Shown here one piece after another: positions 7,818 to 16,780 of a stretch of DNA of 64,000 nucleotides. The DNA is taken from positions 1 to 64,000 of the forward strand of contig NZ_CAXBGE010000009.1 of NCBI RefSeq assembly GCF_963975345.1. Direction: 5' to 3'. Position numbers and translations under genes: made by a program. The notes under the pieces are model-generated. The model saw only the letters and a list, made by a program, of their open reading frames with translations, did not search any database and was not told where the DNA came from. Position 1 is the stretch's first letter; every line of letters starts with the position of its first letter. This DNA comes from Maricaulis sp963975345 (GTDB lineage Bacteria; Pseudomonadota; Alphaproteobacteria; Caulobacterales; Maricaulaceae).

Positions 7818-8759
7818 TTACTCAGACAGGAATGCCCGGACATCAGTGATCGTCCGCGCGGGATCTTCCTCGTGCAGGATATGGCCGAGATCGTCATAGA
7901 TGATCAGCTCGGCCTGCGGCAGGTCGGCGGCAAGCCGTGTCGCCTGCGCCACGGGAATGATCGCATCGCGTCCGCCCCACATCACCAGAGTCGGAGCCTG
8001 CACCCGCGCCAAAGCGGCGGTTGGATCGGGCAGGGTGAAAACTTCGAGCCGCTCAACAAGAGCCTGACCAACACCGGGTGTCTGCATCAGGGCGTGAACG
8101 CGGCCAGGCAGACTCGGGTCCATCCGGCTGGCATCGCCGAACAGGCCGGCCGAGGCCGCGGCGACCATCGATACCGGTGCCTGGGTAAAGTAGAATGAAA
8201 CGCCCATCGGCACTGCGACCGGCTGCTCGGTAACGCCATTGATCGAATAGGCCCCCGGCGCAACCAGTACCAGGCGTGCAACGAGGTCGGGGCGCTGCGC
8301 GGCGAGGCGCCAGGAGACCAGCCCACCGAGTGAATTACCCACCAGGGCGACATGATCGAGACCCAGCTCATCGAGCAGGGCGCCGAGGAAATCAACGGTT
8401 TGCGGCACGGAGTAGCGACGTTGCGGATCGGGCCCGGTCAGGCCATGGCCCGGCAGGTCCATGCGGATGACGCGGTAGTCTGCGCTGAGATCGGCAGCCC
8501 AGGCGTCCCAGCTTTCCAGCGAATAGGAGAAGCCGTGCACCATGACGATGACGGGCGCATCAACGGGCCCCTCGCTTCGGACGCGCGCCATGACGCCGTC
8601 AACATCAATCAGGCGATCACTCTCGCTCCAATAGGGTGACTGAACCCGCGCGGCCTGGTCGAGCGCCGGCTCGTCAGCGGGCCGGTTCATGAACCACACC
8701 AGAGCGCCGATTGCGATGACGGCAGCGAGGGCGAGTAGCGCGAGCACGATGCGGGGCAT
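7818..8759 (-). CDS. Membrane-anchored alpha/beta hydrolase
   Basis: A 313-residue hydrolase with one N-terminal membrane helix (residues 3-24), so the enzyme probably sits in the inner membrane facing the periplasm. The fold is clear: VMVHGFSYS (oxyanion hole), GNSLGG (nucleophile Ser), MWGGRD (acid) and DLGHILHEE (His). It is the third gene of the leftward unit, 117 bases after the TonB receptor. Together with the second hydrolase at 11195-12154 it may cleave an ester or amide brought in by the receptor. The substrate cannot be told. Confidence 0.8.
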   Translation of the reverse strand: MPRIVLALLALAAVIAIGALVWFMNRPADEPALDQAARVQSPYWSESDRLIDVDGVMARVRSEGPVDAPVIVMVHGFSYSLESWDAWAADLSADYRVIRMDLPGHGLTGPDPQRRYSVPQTVDFLGALLDELGLDHVALVGNSLGGLVSWRLAAQRPDLVARLVLVAPGAYSINGVTEQPVAVPMGVSFYFTQAPVSMVAAASAGLFGDASRMDPSLPGRVHALMQTPGVGQALVERLEVFTLPDPTAALARVQAPTLVMWGGRDAIIPVAQATRLAADLPQAELIIYDDLGHILHEEDPARTITDVRAFLSE

Positions 8760-8876
8760 GGGATTTCCTCGGTTTCAAATAAAAACGGCCGACGATCCCT
8801 GATGCTCAGGAAGCGCCGGCCGGTCAAGTGCAATGGGAGCGGACATGGGAGGTCAAGCCCGCTCCCGATCATGCGC

Positions 8877-11198
8877 CTAGAAGCGGTAAGCCAGCGTCGC
8901 CGTGAAGGTGCGCGGATTACCATAATAGCCGACCAGCGTGCCGGAACGTCCCAGTTCCGGAGCGAAGGTCGTGTTGTTGACGAAGTCATAGCCGGAAACC
9001 CGGTATTCCTCGTCGGTCAGGTTGCGGCCATGCAGGCCCATCTGCCAAGCACCATCTTCGCTGTCCCAGACGACCGAAGCGTTCCAGAGCGTGTAGGAGG
9101 CTTGGTCAAGCTCCGGGAACGGGATTTCGAACTGGCTCGAATCACCGCGGTAGGATGCGGTGATCTGGGAGTTGAGATCGCCACCGGCGAAAGAGGTCAG
9201 ATAGCTCAGCGTGGTGCTGAGTGTGGCGTCCGGCGTATTCTGGATGACGACCTGGTTGGAGATATCGACACCGAAAGCGTTGATGAACTCGTCATAATTG
9301 CCATCAAGAAGGCCCATTGCCCACGCGAAGCTCAACGCATCACCATTGGTGAACACGTCATGGCCCAGATCGAGCGTGCCTTCATATTCGAGACCGGTGA
9401 TGGTCGCGGCGCCGGCATTGGTAGTCACGCCGGTGAAGGTGTCGTTTACGCCGTCATTATTGGTATCGATACCGACTGATCCAGGCACCTGGATGTCGGT
9501 ATAATCCATGTGGAAGACCGCGATGGCGTGGCTGTACCGGTCGCCTTGGTATTTCCAGCCAAGCTCAAAGCTGTCGACCGTTTCCGGGTCGAAGGACATG
9601 AAACGGAACACTTCATCCGCCGTAACCGTGCCGCTGAGATCGAAGTCAGGGGTGCCGGTGGTCTGCGCCCGAGGATCGAAGCCGCCGCCCTTAAAGCCTT
9701 GGCTGAAACTGGCATAGAAATTGTTCGAGGCGGTCGGCTGCCAGGAGATCGAGGCCGTCGGGCTGAAATCATTCCAGGAGTTGGTGCCGAGGAAGTTGGA
9801 GGTGGTGGCAATCGGGAAACCGGCACCTCCGAAGAATTCGGAGAAGCCACCCAGATAGGTGCGACGCAGGACGCGCGATGTGCGTTCGTCCTCGGTATAG
9901 CGGCCACCCAGGGTGAGGCTGACGGTATCGGTCAGATCATAGGTGAAGTTTGCGAAAACCGACCAAGTGCTGGTGTCAACATCGCCGAACGTCTGGGCGT
10001 TGAGACCCGCCACCAGGGTGTCGAGCAGGACGTCGAACACGGTCGTGGCATTGGCGTCGAGCGAGTAGTAGCCCATCACGCCAGCGAGACGATCGCCTTC
10101 GTAAAGGACTTGGAATTCCTCGGAGGTCTGCTCATTGGTGTAGATCGCCGGAACGTCCAGATCGCCTTCGGGAAGATTGTCGAAGTCGATCGGCGTCGTG
10201 GAATCGTCTTCACGACGGGACAGGATATTCCGGATGGTCCAGTTGTCGTTCAGGCTCCACTCGCCCGTCAGGGTCAGGCCACTGGCTTCAACGCTTTGCG
10301 CGACAACATTCAGGCCGGCGCGCGTGTTGAACACATTGTCCAACACTGGATAGGCGATCGGAGCAGCCGCCGACGGATAGTTCGCAGGCGTTGCCAGCAG
10401 ACGATGGCCGCCGCGCGCATTGGATGTGTCGTCGACATTGTCATAGGCGAGACGGAAGAACAGATCGCTGGTCGGCTCCCACTCGGCGCTGACACGGTAG
10501 CCCAGAACCTCCTTGTTGTAGTTCTCGGCACCGGTGGTCAGGTTGGTTCCGAAACCGTCTCGCTGAAGATTGGCGACGGCAGCGCCGATGCGGAAGGTGT
10601 CGCCCAGCGGCATGCTGCCGGAAACGATCTGGTCGAGCTGGCCGTAGGAGCCGAAATTCAGGCGGGCCGACAGGGTCGGTGCGTCCGAGTCAAGGCGGCG
10701 GGTGACGTATTTGATTGCGCCACCAATGGTGTTGCGGCCGTAAAGCGTGCCCTGTGGGCCACGCAGAACTTCGATCCGTTCGACATCATATATATCCAGA
10801 ACGGCAGCCTGCGGGCGGTTGAGATAGACGTCGTCGACATAGATGCCAACACCGGCTTCAAAGCCGGCAACCGGATCCTGCTGGCCAACGCCGCGAATAA
10901 AAGCGGACAAGGTTGAATTGGTGCCGCGCGATGCTTCGAGCGTCACATTCGGTGTGGTTTCGGCGATCGCCAGGATATCAACGGCGCCCATGGCTTCAAG
11001 TTGTGCGCCGGTATAGGCGGTGACAGCCAACGGCACGTCTTGCAGCGATTCTTCGCGGCGACGGGCGGTGACGGTGATGACGTCCTGGCGGACACCGTCG
11101 CCATCTTGTTGGGCCTGGACCGGAGCTGCGAACAGCATGGTCGATGCGATCGTGCTCACCAGGAGCGCGGCGCGGGTCATTTTGAAACTCGTTGTCAT
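8877..11198 (-). CDS. TonB-dependent outer-membrane receptor
   Basis: A 773-residue receptor with a cleavable signal (ending near APVQAQQDG), a TonB-box-like stretch DVITVTARRREESLQDVP, a plug domain (IRGVGQQDP..., GVGIYVDDVYLNR, DVERIEVLRGPQGTLYGRNTIGGAI) and a 22-strand-type barrel ending in TATLAYRF. It belongs to the large receptor family common in sphingomonads and Caulobacter-related bacteria, which import many organic compounds besides siderophores. Its start overlaps the stop of the upstream hydrolase by 4 bases. No Fur-like site was noticed. The neighbouring CoA ligase makes an organic ligand more likely than iron, as inference. Confidence 0.92.
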   Translation of the reverse strand: MTTSFKMTRAALLVSTIASTMLFAAPVQAQQDGDGVRQDVITVTARRREESLQDVPLAVTAYTGAQLEAMGAVDILAIAETTPNVTLEASRGTNSTLSAFIRGVGQQDPVAGFEAGVGIYVDDVYLNRPQAAVLDIYDVERIEVLRGPQGTLYGRNTIGGAIKYVTRRLDSDAPTLSARLNFGSYGQLDQIVSGSMPLGDTFRIGAAVANLQRDGFGTNLTTGAENYNKEVLGYRVSAEWEPTSDLFFRLAYDNVDDTSNARGGHRLLATPANYPSAAAPIAYPVLDNVFNTRAGLNVVAQSVEASGLTLTGEWSLNDNWTIRNILSRREDDSTTPIDFDNLPEGDLDVPAIYTNEQTSEEFQVLYEGDRLAGVMGYYSLDANATTVFDVLLDTLVAGLNAQTFGDVDTSTWSVFANFTYDLTDTVSLTLGGRYTEDERTSRVLRRTYLGGFSEFFGGAGFPIATTSNFLGTNSWNDFSPTASISWQPTASNNFYASFSQGFKGGGFDPRAQTTGTPDFDLSGTVTADEVFRFMSFDPETVDSFELGWKYQGDRYSHAIAVFHMDYTDIQVPGSVGIDTNNDGVNDTFTGVTTNAGAATITGLEYEGTLDLGHDVFTNGDALSFAWAMGLLDGNYDEFINAFGVDISNQVVIQNTPDATLSTTLSYLTSFAGGDLNSQITASYRGDSSQFEIPFPELDQASYTLWNASVVWDSEDGAWQMGLHGRNLTDEEYRVSGYDFVNNTTFAPELGRSGTLVGYYGNPRTFTATLAYRF

Positions 11199-12154
11199 GA
11201 TGATTTCCCCTCAAGACGTTCGTTGTTGACCGCCATCGCATGCGCGCGATTGGCGAAGTGTGCGACCGCGCTGGCGAACCCGTCGGGTTCCTCCAGATGC
11301 GGGGCATGTCCCGATTTCGCAAACGTAACGGATTGCGCATCGGGTAAGGTTTCGGCGAGATAGCGGCTCGTCTCCGGGCCGTAGGCTTCACTGCGCGCGC
11401 CAGAGGTGACGAGCGCCGGTAAGGTCATCGCGGATAGGGCTCCGCGCAGATCCTGATGGGTCATTGAGAGCCAAAGATCTGCCATCGCATCGCCGTCGCG
11501 TCGGCTCAGCCGGGCAACGATGTCGGTGATCATTTCCGGCTCACGGACAGCACGTCCGCGGGCAAAAATGCGTGGCGCGAATGCGGCAGCATAGGCCGAC
11601 CAATCATTGCGCATGGCTTCAACGGCCCGACCGCTGCCGGCAATATCCATCCCGGTCGCCATACCCAACGACCAGTCCTCGGTATTGAGGACGCGCGGGC
11701 TCATATCCTCGATGATCAGACCAGCAAAACGCGCGTGCCCTTGGCGGGCAATCATCATCCACAACACCGTTGCGCCCATAGACCAGCCCAGCGCGGTGAT
11801 GCGGGTCAAATCCAGCGTTTCGATGAGGGTTTGCAAGTCACCCGCCAGCAAATCGATATCGAGTGGGGTGGTTCCGGCAGGGGTTTCGCCATGGGCGCGG
11901 AGATCGGGGATAACGATCCGGAAATCATTCGCGAGCCTGTCGACCAGCGAATCGAAGAAATCGCCCGAAGCGGCCCAGCCATGCACCAGCAACAGGACCG
12001 GCCCGGTTCCGATATCGCGATAGTGCATCAACGCACCGTCGCTCATCGCACACGATTGCATCGCTGCGCGTCCGTTCACCGGATTATCTGGTTGGGCATT
12101 GAGCACTGCGCCGATCTCTCCCGGATGCATCACACGCCACGGCTTTCGTGCCAT
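11195..12154 (-). CDS. Alpha/beta hydrolase, first gene of the receptor unit
   Basis: A 319-residue (longest reading) cytoplasmic-looking hydrolase: LLLVHGWAASGDFF oxyanion loop, GWSMGA nucleophile elbow, acid in the VTSGARSEAYGP region and KSGHAPHLEEP with the catalytic His. The first 31 residues do not resemble the family, and starts at 12061 or 12046 (before MSDGALMHYRDIG) fit better, but none has a clear ribosome site. It is divergent from the TetR gene with only 36 bases between the longest readings, and its stop overlaps the receptor start. Confidence 0.78.
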   Translation of the reverse strand: MARKPWRVMHPGEIGAVLNAQPDNPVNGRAAMQSCAMSDGALMHYRDIGTGPVLLLVHGWAASGDFFDSLVDRLANDFRIVIPDLRAHGETPAGTTPLDIDLLAGDLQTLIETLDLTRITALGWSMGATVLWMMIARQGHARFAGLIIEDMSPRVLNTEDWSLGMATGMDIAGSGRAVEAMRNDWSAYAAAFAPRIFARGRAVREPEMITDIVARLSRRDGDAMADLWLSMTHQDLRGALSAMTLPALVTSGARSEAYGPETSRYLAETLPDAQSVTFAKSGHAPHLEEPDGFASAVAHFANRAHAMAVNNERLEGKSS

Positions 12155-12168
12155 ATTGCGTTATCGGC

Positions 12169-12197
12169 AATTTTGTGAAAACTGAATCATATGTCAA
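12169..12197 (-). promoter_or_regulatory. Candidate promoter of the hydrolase-TonB receptor unit
   Basis: Reading leftward there is a perfect TTGACA at 12197-12192, a 17-base spacer and a weak AAAATT at 12174-12169. The -35 overlaps the ATG of the divergent TetR gene. A TetR dimer binding here would control both directions. The weak -10 makes this tentative. Confidence 0.35.
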
Positions 12198-12799
12198 CTT
12201 CACTTTCTTCGACCTCTCCGAAAATTCCGAAAACCGCACGCGGCCAACGCACCCGAAACCGGCTGCTGGATGCCGCAGAAAAATCCTTCGGCGAGAGTGG
12301 CTTTCACACGAGTTCGATCGGCGATATCACCCGCCGCGCCTCGGTCGCCCTGGGCACGTTCTACGTTTATTTTGATTCAAAAGATGAGATATTCCGGGCA
12401 CTTGTCGCACATATGGGCGAGATGACGCGGAGCTGGATCGCTGAACGCGTTAAGGGGGCAACCGACCGGTTGGACGCCGAGCATAAAGGGCTCGTTGCCT
12501 ACATCGAATTCGCCCGCGCCCACCCCAATCTCTATCGCATCATTGAGGAAGCGCAATTCGTCGCGCCTGATGCATACAAGGCACACTATGACAGTTTTGC
12601 GGAGCGCTACCGGCGCAATCTCGATGAGGCCGTCGAGCGCGGCGAGATTCGTGATGGCAACCAGGAAACCCGTGCCTGGGCCCTGATAGGGATCAGCGTT
12701 TTCCTCGGCCTGCGCTTCGGCATTTGGGAACCCTCACGCAGTGCTGACGACATTGCCCGCGAGGCGTCCGATCTGATCGCGAAGGGGCTGGCGCCATGA
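12191..12799 (+). CDS. TetR-family transcriptional regulator
   Basis: A 202-residue protein with the TetR helix-turn-helix at about residues 18-65 (RTRNRLLDAAEKSFGESGF, then ITRRASVALGTFYVYFDSKDEIFRAL) and a C-terminal ligand-binding domain (AYIEFARAHPNLYRIIEEAQF). It is divergent from the hydrolase-receptor unit and is the first gene of the rightward CoA-ligase unit, so it probably represses both and is relieved by the pathway's substrate or its CoA ester. The ligand is unknown. Confidence 0.88.
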   Translation: MSTSLSSTSPKIPKTARGQRTRNRLLDAAEKSFGESGFHTSSIGDITRRASVALGTFYVYFDSKDEIFRALVAHMGEMTRSWIAERVKGATDRLDAEHKGLVAYIEFARAHPNLYRIIEEAQFVAPDAYKAHYDSFAERYRRNLDEAVERGEIRDGNQETRAWALIGISVFLGLRFGIWEPSRSADDIAREASDLIAKGLAP

Positions 12800-12843
12800 G
12801 CAAGGCTACGAACCAGGCCGCCACCGCAGGGCCGAACCCATGA
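12796..12843 (+). CDS. 15-codon coupling micro-ORF between TetR and CoA ligase
   Basis: An ATG at 12796 shares ATGA with the TetR stop. It runs 15 codons (MSKATNQAATAGPNP) to a TGA that shares ATGA with the ligase start at 12840. Both overlaps are 4 bases, so ribosomes could pass from TetR to the ligase by two re-initiations. It may be chance, or the remnant of a longer gene. No known peptide is recognised. Confidence 0.3.
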   Translation: MSKATNQAATAGPNP

Positions 12844-14342
12844 ACGGGTTGCTCGACATCACCGCACGTCGCGCCGCGATCGATCCGGACGCCATCGCTT
12901 TCCACGTCGTCAATACCGGCGAAGAGATCGATTACCGCGCGCTGGAACGTCGCAGCGCCCAAGTAGCCAGCCTGCTTGAAACCTACGGCGTCGCAGCGGG
13001 CGACCGGGTGGTGATCCTGTGCCGCAACCGGGTGGAGTTTTTCGAGCTCCTGTTCGCCTGCGCCAAGCTCGGTGCGATTCTGGTGCCGCTCAACTGGCGA
13101 ATGCCGGCCAGTGAACTGATCCAGCTGATCGATGATTGCACACCGGTCTTGACGATTACCGGCGCCGAAGACCGCGACACAGCCCGTGCGATTTCAGCGC
13201 CAATGGACTTGCCCTTGCTCGATCTCGACGGTGAATATTCACAGCAGCGCGAAGCTGCTCGCCTGCACCCGGGCCGCAGCGGCTGGCCGGGGCAGGATTG
13301 CTGGTATCTGATCTACACGTCCGGCACGACCGGCAAGCCCAAGGGCGTGATCCAGACCTATGCCATGGCGCTGGTAAATTCCGTCAATATCGGCCAAGCG
13401 ATTGGTCTGCGCGGTACGGATTCAACGCTCAACTTCCTGCCTCTGTTTCATACCGCCGGCATCAATCTGCACACCCTGCCGGTCCTGTTTGGCGGCGGCA
13501 CGGTCCACATCCTCCCCGGTTTCGAAGCCGGTCCGATGCTGGAGCTGATCAATGCCGGCGCGCTTGATGTCTTTATCGGTGTGCCCGCAGTCTATCGCGA
13601 ATTGACCCTGCATCCGGACTTCGCCCGGACCGACCTCACCCGCCTGCGCCATTGGGCCTGCGGCGGCGCGCCACTGCCCGATATCCTGGTTGAGCGTTTC
13701 GCGGCTGGCGGCGCCATTGTCTGCAACGGTTTCGGCATGACCGAAACCGGCCCAACCGCCTTTCTGGTCGACGAGGCGCGCGCCCTCGACAAGATCGGTT
13801 CGGTCGGCAAGACCCAGATCCTGGTCGAGGCGCGGATTGCCGGCCCCGGCGGCGAAATACTTGCGGCTGGCGAGATCGGCGAAATCCAGTTTCACGGCCC
13901 CGGTCTGACCCCGGGCTATTGGCAACGCCCGCAAGAGACGACCGAACTCTTCACCGAGGATGGCTGGCTCAAAAGCGGCGATCTCGGGCGGTTCGACGAG
14001 GATGGCTATTGCTTCGTCGCAGGCCGGATCAAGGAGATGTATATTTCTGGTGGTGAAAACGTCTATCCGGCCGAAGTCGAGAATATTCTCGCCGACCACC
14101 CCGATGTGCAGGAAGCCTCTGTCACCGGCGTGCCCGATGAAAAATGGGGCGAGGTCGGCTGCGCCCACATCATCCTGCGCCAAAGTGCCAGCGGCGATAT
14201 CGCCGCCCTGAATGCCTGGTGCCGCGAAAGGCTTGCCGCCTACAAGGTGCCGCGCCATGTCGTTTTCGCCCGCGATTTCCCGCGCACCGCAGCCGGCAAG
14301 GTGCAGAAACACCTCCTGCCCCGGCCTGGCTCGACAGGGTGA
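12840..14342 (+). CDS. AMP-dependent acyl-CoA synthetase/ligase
   Basis: A 500-residue ANL-superfamily enzyme that activates a carboxylic acid to its acyl-adenylate and then CoA thioester. Motifs in order: YTSGTTGKPKGV (A3) near residue 160, GFGMTETGPT (A5), then GWLKSGDLGRFDEDGYCFVAGR and KEMYISGGENVYPAEVE (A7/A8 hinge), and TAAGKVQKH with the C-terminal catalytic Lys. The overall pattern resembles medium/long-chain or aromatic acid CoA ligases; the acid cannot be named. It overlaps the following MaoC gene by 4 bases (GTGA). Confidence 0.9.
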   Translation: MNGLLDITARRAAIDPDAIAFHVVNTGEEIDYRALERRSAQVASLLETYGVAAGDRVVILCRNRVEFFELLFACAKLGAILVPLNWRMPASELIQLIDDCTPVLTITGAEDRDTARAISAPMDLPLLDLDGEYSQQREAARLHPGRSGWPGQDCWYLIYTSGTTGKPKGVIQTYAMALVNSVNIGQAIGLRGTDSTLNFLPLFHTAGINLHTLPVLFGGGTVHILPGFEAGPMLELINAGALDVFIGVPAVYRELTLHPDFARTDLTRLRHWACGGAPLPDILVERFAAGGAIVCNGFGMTETGPTAFLVDEARALDKIGSVGKTQILVEARIAGPGGEILAAGEIGEIQFHGPGLTPGYWQRPQETTELFTEDGWLKSGDLGRFDEDGYCFVAGRIKEMYISGGENVYPAEVENILADHPDVQEASVTGVPDEKWGEVGCAHIILRQSASGDIAALNAWCRERLAAYKVPRHVVFARDFPRTAAGKVQKHLLPRPGSTG

Positions 14343-14710
14343 GCCACACTGCCTCCCTCGAGCGCAGCTTCTGTCAGGCAGACTTCGATGCCTTCGCGCA
14401 GCTGTCAGGCGATCATAATCCGATCCATGTCGACCCGGAGTTTTCGGCCCGGACCCGGTTTGGCTGCACTGTCGCCCACGGCGCCCTGTTGTGCGCCGTG
14501 TTGCGCGGGCTGGTCGAAGAATTGGTCCCCGGCGGGCGGCAAATCCGCCAGTCAACGCAATACCCCGCCCCGTCGCCGGCCGGCGAATTGCTTCGTTTCG
14601 AGGCCGAAGCGATCCGTGTCGATGGCCCGGTTACAACGGTGCGGCTTCAGGTGACATGCCTGTCAGGCATGACGATCACCTGCATCGGTGAAACCGGGGT
14701 GACGCGATGA
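14339..14710 (+). CDS. MaoC-like hot-dog dehydratase (enoyl-CoA hydratase type)
   Basis: A 123-residue single hot-dog domain with the R-specific hydratase signature: FAQLSGDHNPIHVDPEF, with catalytic Asp and His, and FGCTVAHGALL. The enzyme would hydrate or dehydrate an enoyl- or hydroxyacyl-CoA, here most simply the product of the preceding ligase. I choose the GTG at 14339, which shares GTGA with the ligase stop; upstream in-frame codons are inside the ligase and give unrelated sequence. The stop overlaps the next gene (ATGA at 14707). Confidence 0.85.
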   Translation: MSHTASLERSFCQADFDAFAQLSGDHNPIHVDPEFSARTRFGCTVAHGALLCAVLRGLVEELVPGGRQIRQSTQYPAPSPAGELLRFEAEAIRVDGPVTTVRLQVTCLSGMTITCIGETGVTR

Positions 14711-15099
14711 CCACAGCCGCAAAACCAGGGCTGGCCATCGGCCAAGCTGCGCAAACAACCCGCACCTTCAACCAATCCGACATCCTGGCGCTTCAGGCCG
14801 TCTCCGGCGCGCCCTCGAGCAGCGAGGCGGTGCCGGAAGCGTTGATCAACGCTCTGTTCTCCTACCTGCTCGGTGTCGAGCTGCCGGGTGAAGGCACGAA
14901 TTATCTCAAACAGCAGACCGAATTTCTGCAAGCCGCGCCGATAGATGAGGCGTTGACGGCCCGCATTGAGATCACCCGAATCCGGCCGGACAAACATCTG
15001 GTCGATCTTGCCACCACTTGCGTTTCGGCTTCAGGAAAGCTGATCGCCCAAGGCCGCGCCCTGGTGCTGGCGCGCGATGTCGCCGGCGCTTTCGGCTAG
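14707..15099 (+). CDS. MaoC-like hot-dog protein lacking the catalytic Asp/His
   Basis: A 130-residue protein that aligns by eye with PhaJ/MaoC hydratases: FNQSDILALQAVSG, LLGVELPGEGTNYLKQQTEFL, then LTARIEITRIRPDKHLVDLATTC and ALVLARD. Where active members have SGDxNPxH, it reads SGAPSSSEAVP, so both catalytic residues are missing. Tandem overlap with the intact MaoC gene suggests a heterodimer in which this subunit shapes the acyl pocket, as in some two-gene hydratases. It may alternatively act as a thioesterase-like or binding protein. Confidence 0.7.
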   Translation: MTTAAKPGLAIGQAAQTTRTFNQSDILALQAVSGAPSSSEAVPEALINALFSYLLGVELPGEGTNYLKQQTEFLQAAPIDEALTARIEITRIRPDKHLVDLATTCVSASGKLIAQGRALVLARDVAGAFG

Positions 15100-15136
15100 G
15101 TCACAACCTGCGATTTGCATTTACCTTTCCGGTGTC

Positions 15137-16780
15137 ATGTGGAAACTGCCCACCATGTCAGCTCAGCGCAAATCAGCCTCACTGCCGGTCCCCGGCCAAG
15201 ATGTCATCATCGTCGGCGGCGGCCATAACGGCCTCGTCTGCGCCGCCTATCTCGCCAAGGCAGGACTGAAGGTCACCGTGCTGGAGCGCCGGCATGTTCT
15301 GGGCGGCGCTGCCGTGACCGAGGAATTCCATCCGGGCTTTCGCAATTCGGTCGCCGCCTACACCGTCTCCCTGCTCAATCCGAAGGTCATTACCGATCTC
15401 GAACTGCACCGGCACGGGCTGAAAATCGTCGAGCGCAAGCTGGGCAATTTCCTGCCACGCGAGGACGGTTACCTATTGGCAGGCGAAGGCGTGACCAAGC
15501 AGCAAGTCTCCAAGTACTCAACGCGTGATGCGCAGCAGTTGGACGCGTATGAAGCGCGACTCGAAGTGATAGCCGACACGCTGCGCGCCATGGTGTTGCA
15601 AACACCGCCAAATTTGCGCGAGGGCGGCTGGGCCGGTGCGATGCCGGAAGTGTTCAAGGCGCTCAATGTCGGCGGAAAGCTCGGCGCACTCGACCTGACA
15701 GCCAAGCGCGATCTGCTTGATTTGTTTTCGAAATCGGCCGGCGACTGGCTCGATGGCTGGTTCGAGAGCGAGCCAGTCAAAGCCCTGTTCGGCTTCGACA
15801 GCATCGTCGGAAATTACGCCAGCCCCTACACCCCCGGCAGCGCCTATGTCCTGCTCCACCACGTGTTCGGCGATGTGAACGGCAAAAAAGGCGTTTGGGG
15901 TCATGCCATTGGCGGAATGGGCGCGATCACCCAAGCGATGGCCGCGTCATGCCGTGAGCGCGGTGTCGAGCTGCGAACCGAAGCTGCCGTAAAGGAAATT
16001 CTCACCAACGGCCACACCGCACAGGGCGTATTGCTGGAGTCCGGAGAGGTGCTTCATGCCCGGGCCGTCGTCTCCAATCTGAACCCGAAACTCCTGTTCG
16101 GCTCGATGGTCGATCCTGCTGTATTGCCAGCAGATTTCAACGAACGCATCGCCCATTACAAATGCGGATCCGGCACATTCCGGATGAATGTCGCACTATC
16201 GGAACTGCCCAGCTTTACCTGCCTGCCGGGCCCCGGCGATCACCTCTCGGCCGGCATTATCATGGCCCCCTCGCTCGATTATATGGACCGCGCTTGGAGC
16301 GATGCGCGCCGCTATGGCTGGTCGCGCGAACCGATCATCGAAATGCTGATCCCCTCAACCCAGGACGACACTCTCGCCCCGCCCGGCCAGCACGTCGCCA
16401 GCCTGTTCTGCCAGCATGTCGCCCCGGTCCTGCCGGACGGTCGCAGCTGGGATGATCATCGCGAGGAAGTCGCTGATTTGATGATTGAAACGGTCGACAA
16501 ATGGGCACCGGGATTCAAGTCCTCAGTGCTGGGTCGCCAGGCATTGTCGCCGCTGGATCTGGAGCGGACCTTCGGTCTCACGGGCGGTGATATCTTCCAC
16601 GGCGCGCTCAGCCTGGACCAGCTCTTCTCGGCGCGGCCGGTATTGGGGCATGCCGATCACCGCAGTCCAGTGGCGGGATTGTACCAATGTGGTTCCGGCA
16701 CACATCCGGGCGGCGGTGTCACCGGCGCGCCCGGACATAATGCGGCCCGCGAAATCCTCAAGGATTTCAAACGGCACTAG
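15137..16780 (+). CDS. PYROXD2-like FAD-dependent oxidoreductase
   Basis: About 547 residues, phytoene-desaturase superfamily. The Rossmann start is DVIIVGGGHNGLVCAAYLAKAG, followed by ERRHVLGGAAVTEEFHPGF, a pattern close to human PYROXD2 and its bacterial relatives. The C-terminus has LYQCGSGTHPGGGVTGAPGHNAA, the FAD-contacting end motif. The reaction of this subfamily is not established. ATG 15137 is chosen; 15155 is possible, and a reading from 15077 would overlap the previous gene. It follows the hot-dog gene by 37 bases and is the last gene of the TetR unit. Its stop overlaps ppa, which faces it, by 4 bases. Confidence 0.82.
   Translation: MWKLPTMSAQRKSASLPVPGQDVIIVGGGHNGLVCAAYLAKAGLKVTVLERRHVLGGAAVTEEFHPGFRNSVAAYTVSLLNPKVITDLELHRHGLKIVERKLGNFLPREDGYLLAGEGVTKQQVSKYSTRDAQQLDAYEARLEVIADTLRAMVLQTPPNLREGGWAGAMPEVFKALNVGGKLGALDLTAKRDLLDLFSKSAGDWLDGWFESEPVKALFGFDSIVGNYASPYTPGSAYVLLHHVFGDVNGKKGVWGHAIGGMGAITQAMAASCRERGVELRTEAAVKEILTNGHTAQGVLLESGEVLHARAVVSNLNPKLLFGSMVDPAVLPADFNERIAHYKCGSGTFRMNVALSELPSFTCLPGPGDHLSAGIIMAPSLDYMDRAWSDARRYGWSREPIIEMLIPSTQDDTLAPPGQHVASLFCQHVAPVLPDGRSWDDHREEVADLMIETVDKWAPGFKSSVLGRQALSPLDLERTFGLTGGDIFHGALSLDQLFSARPVLGHADHRSPVAGLYQCGSGTHPGGGVTGAPGHNAAREILKDFKRH

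Noticed and set aside
8760..8876. Terminator between the TonB receptor and the downstream hydrolase
   Set aside because: Complementary GGCCG/CGGCC segments exist but the stem is broken and no T run follows.
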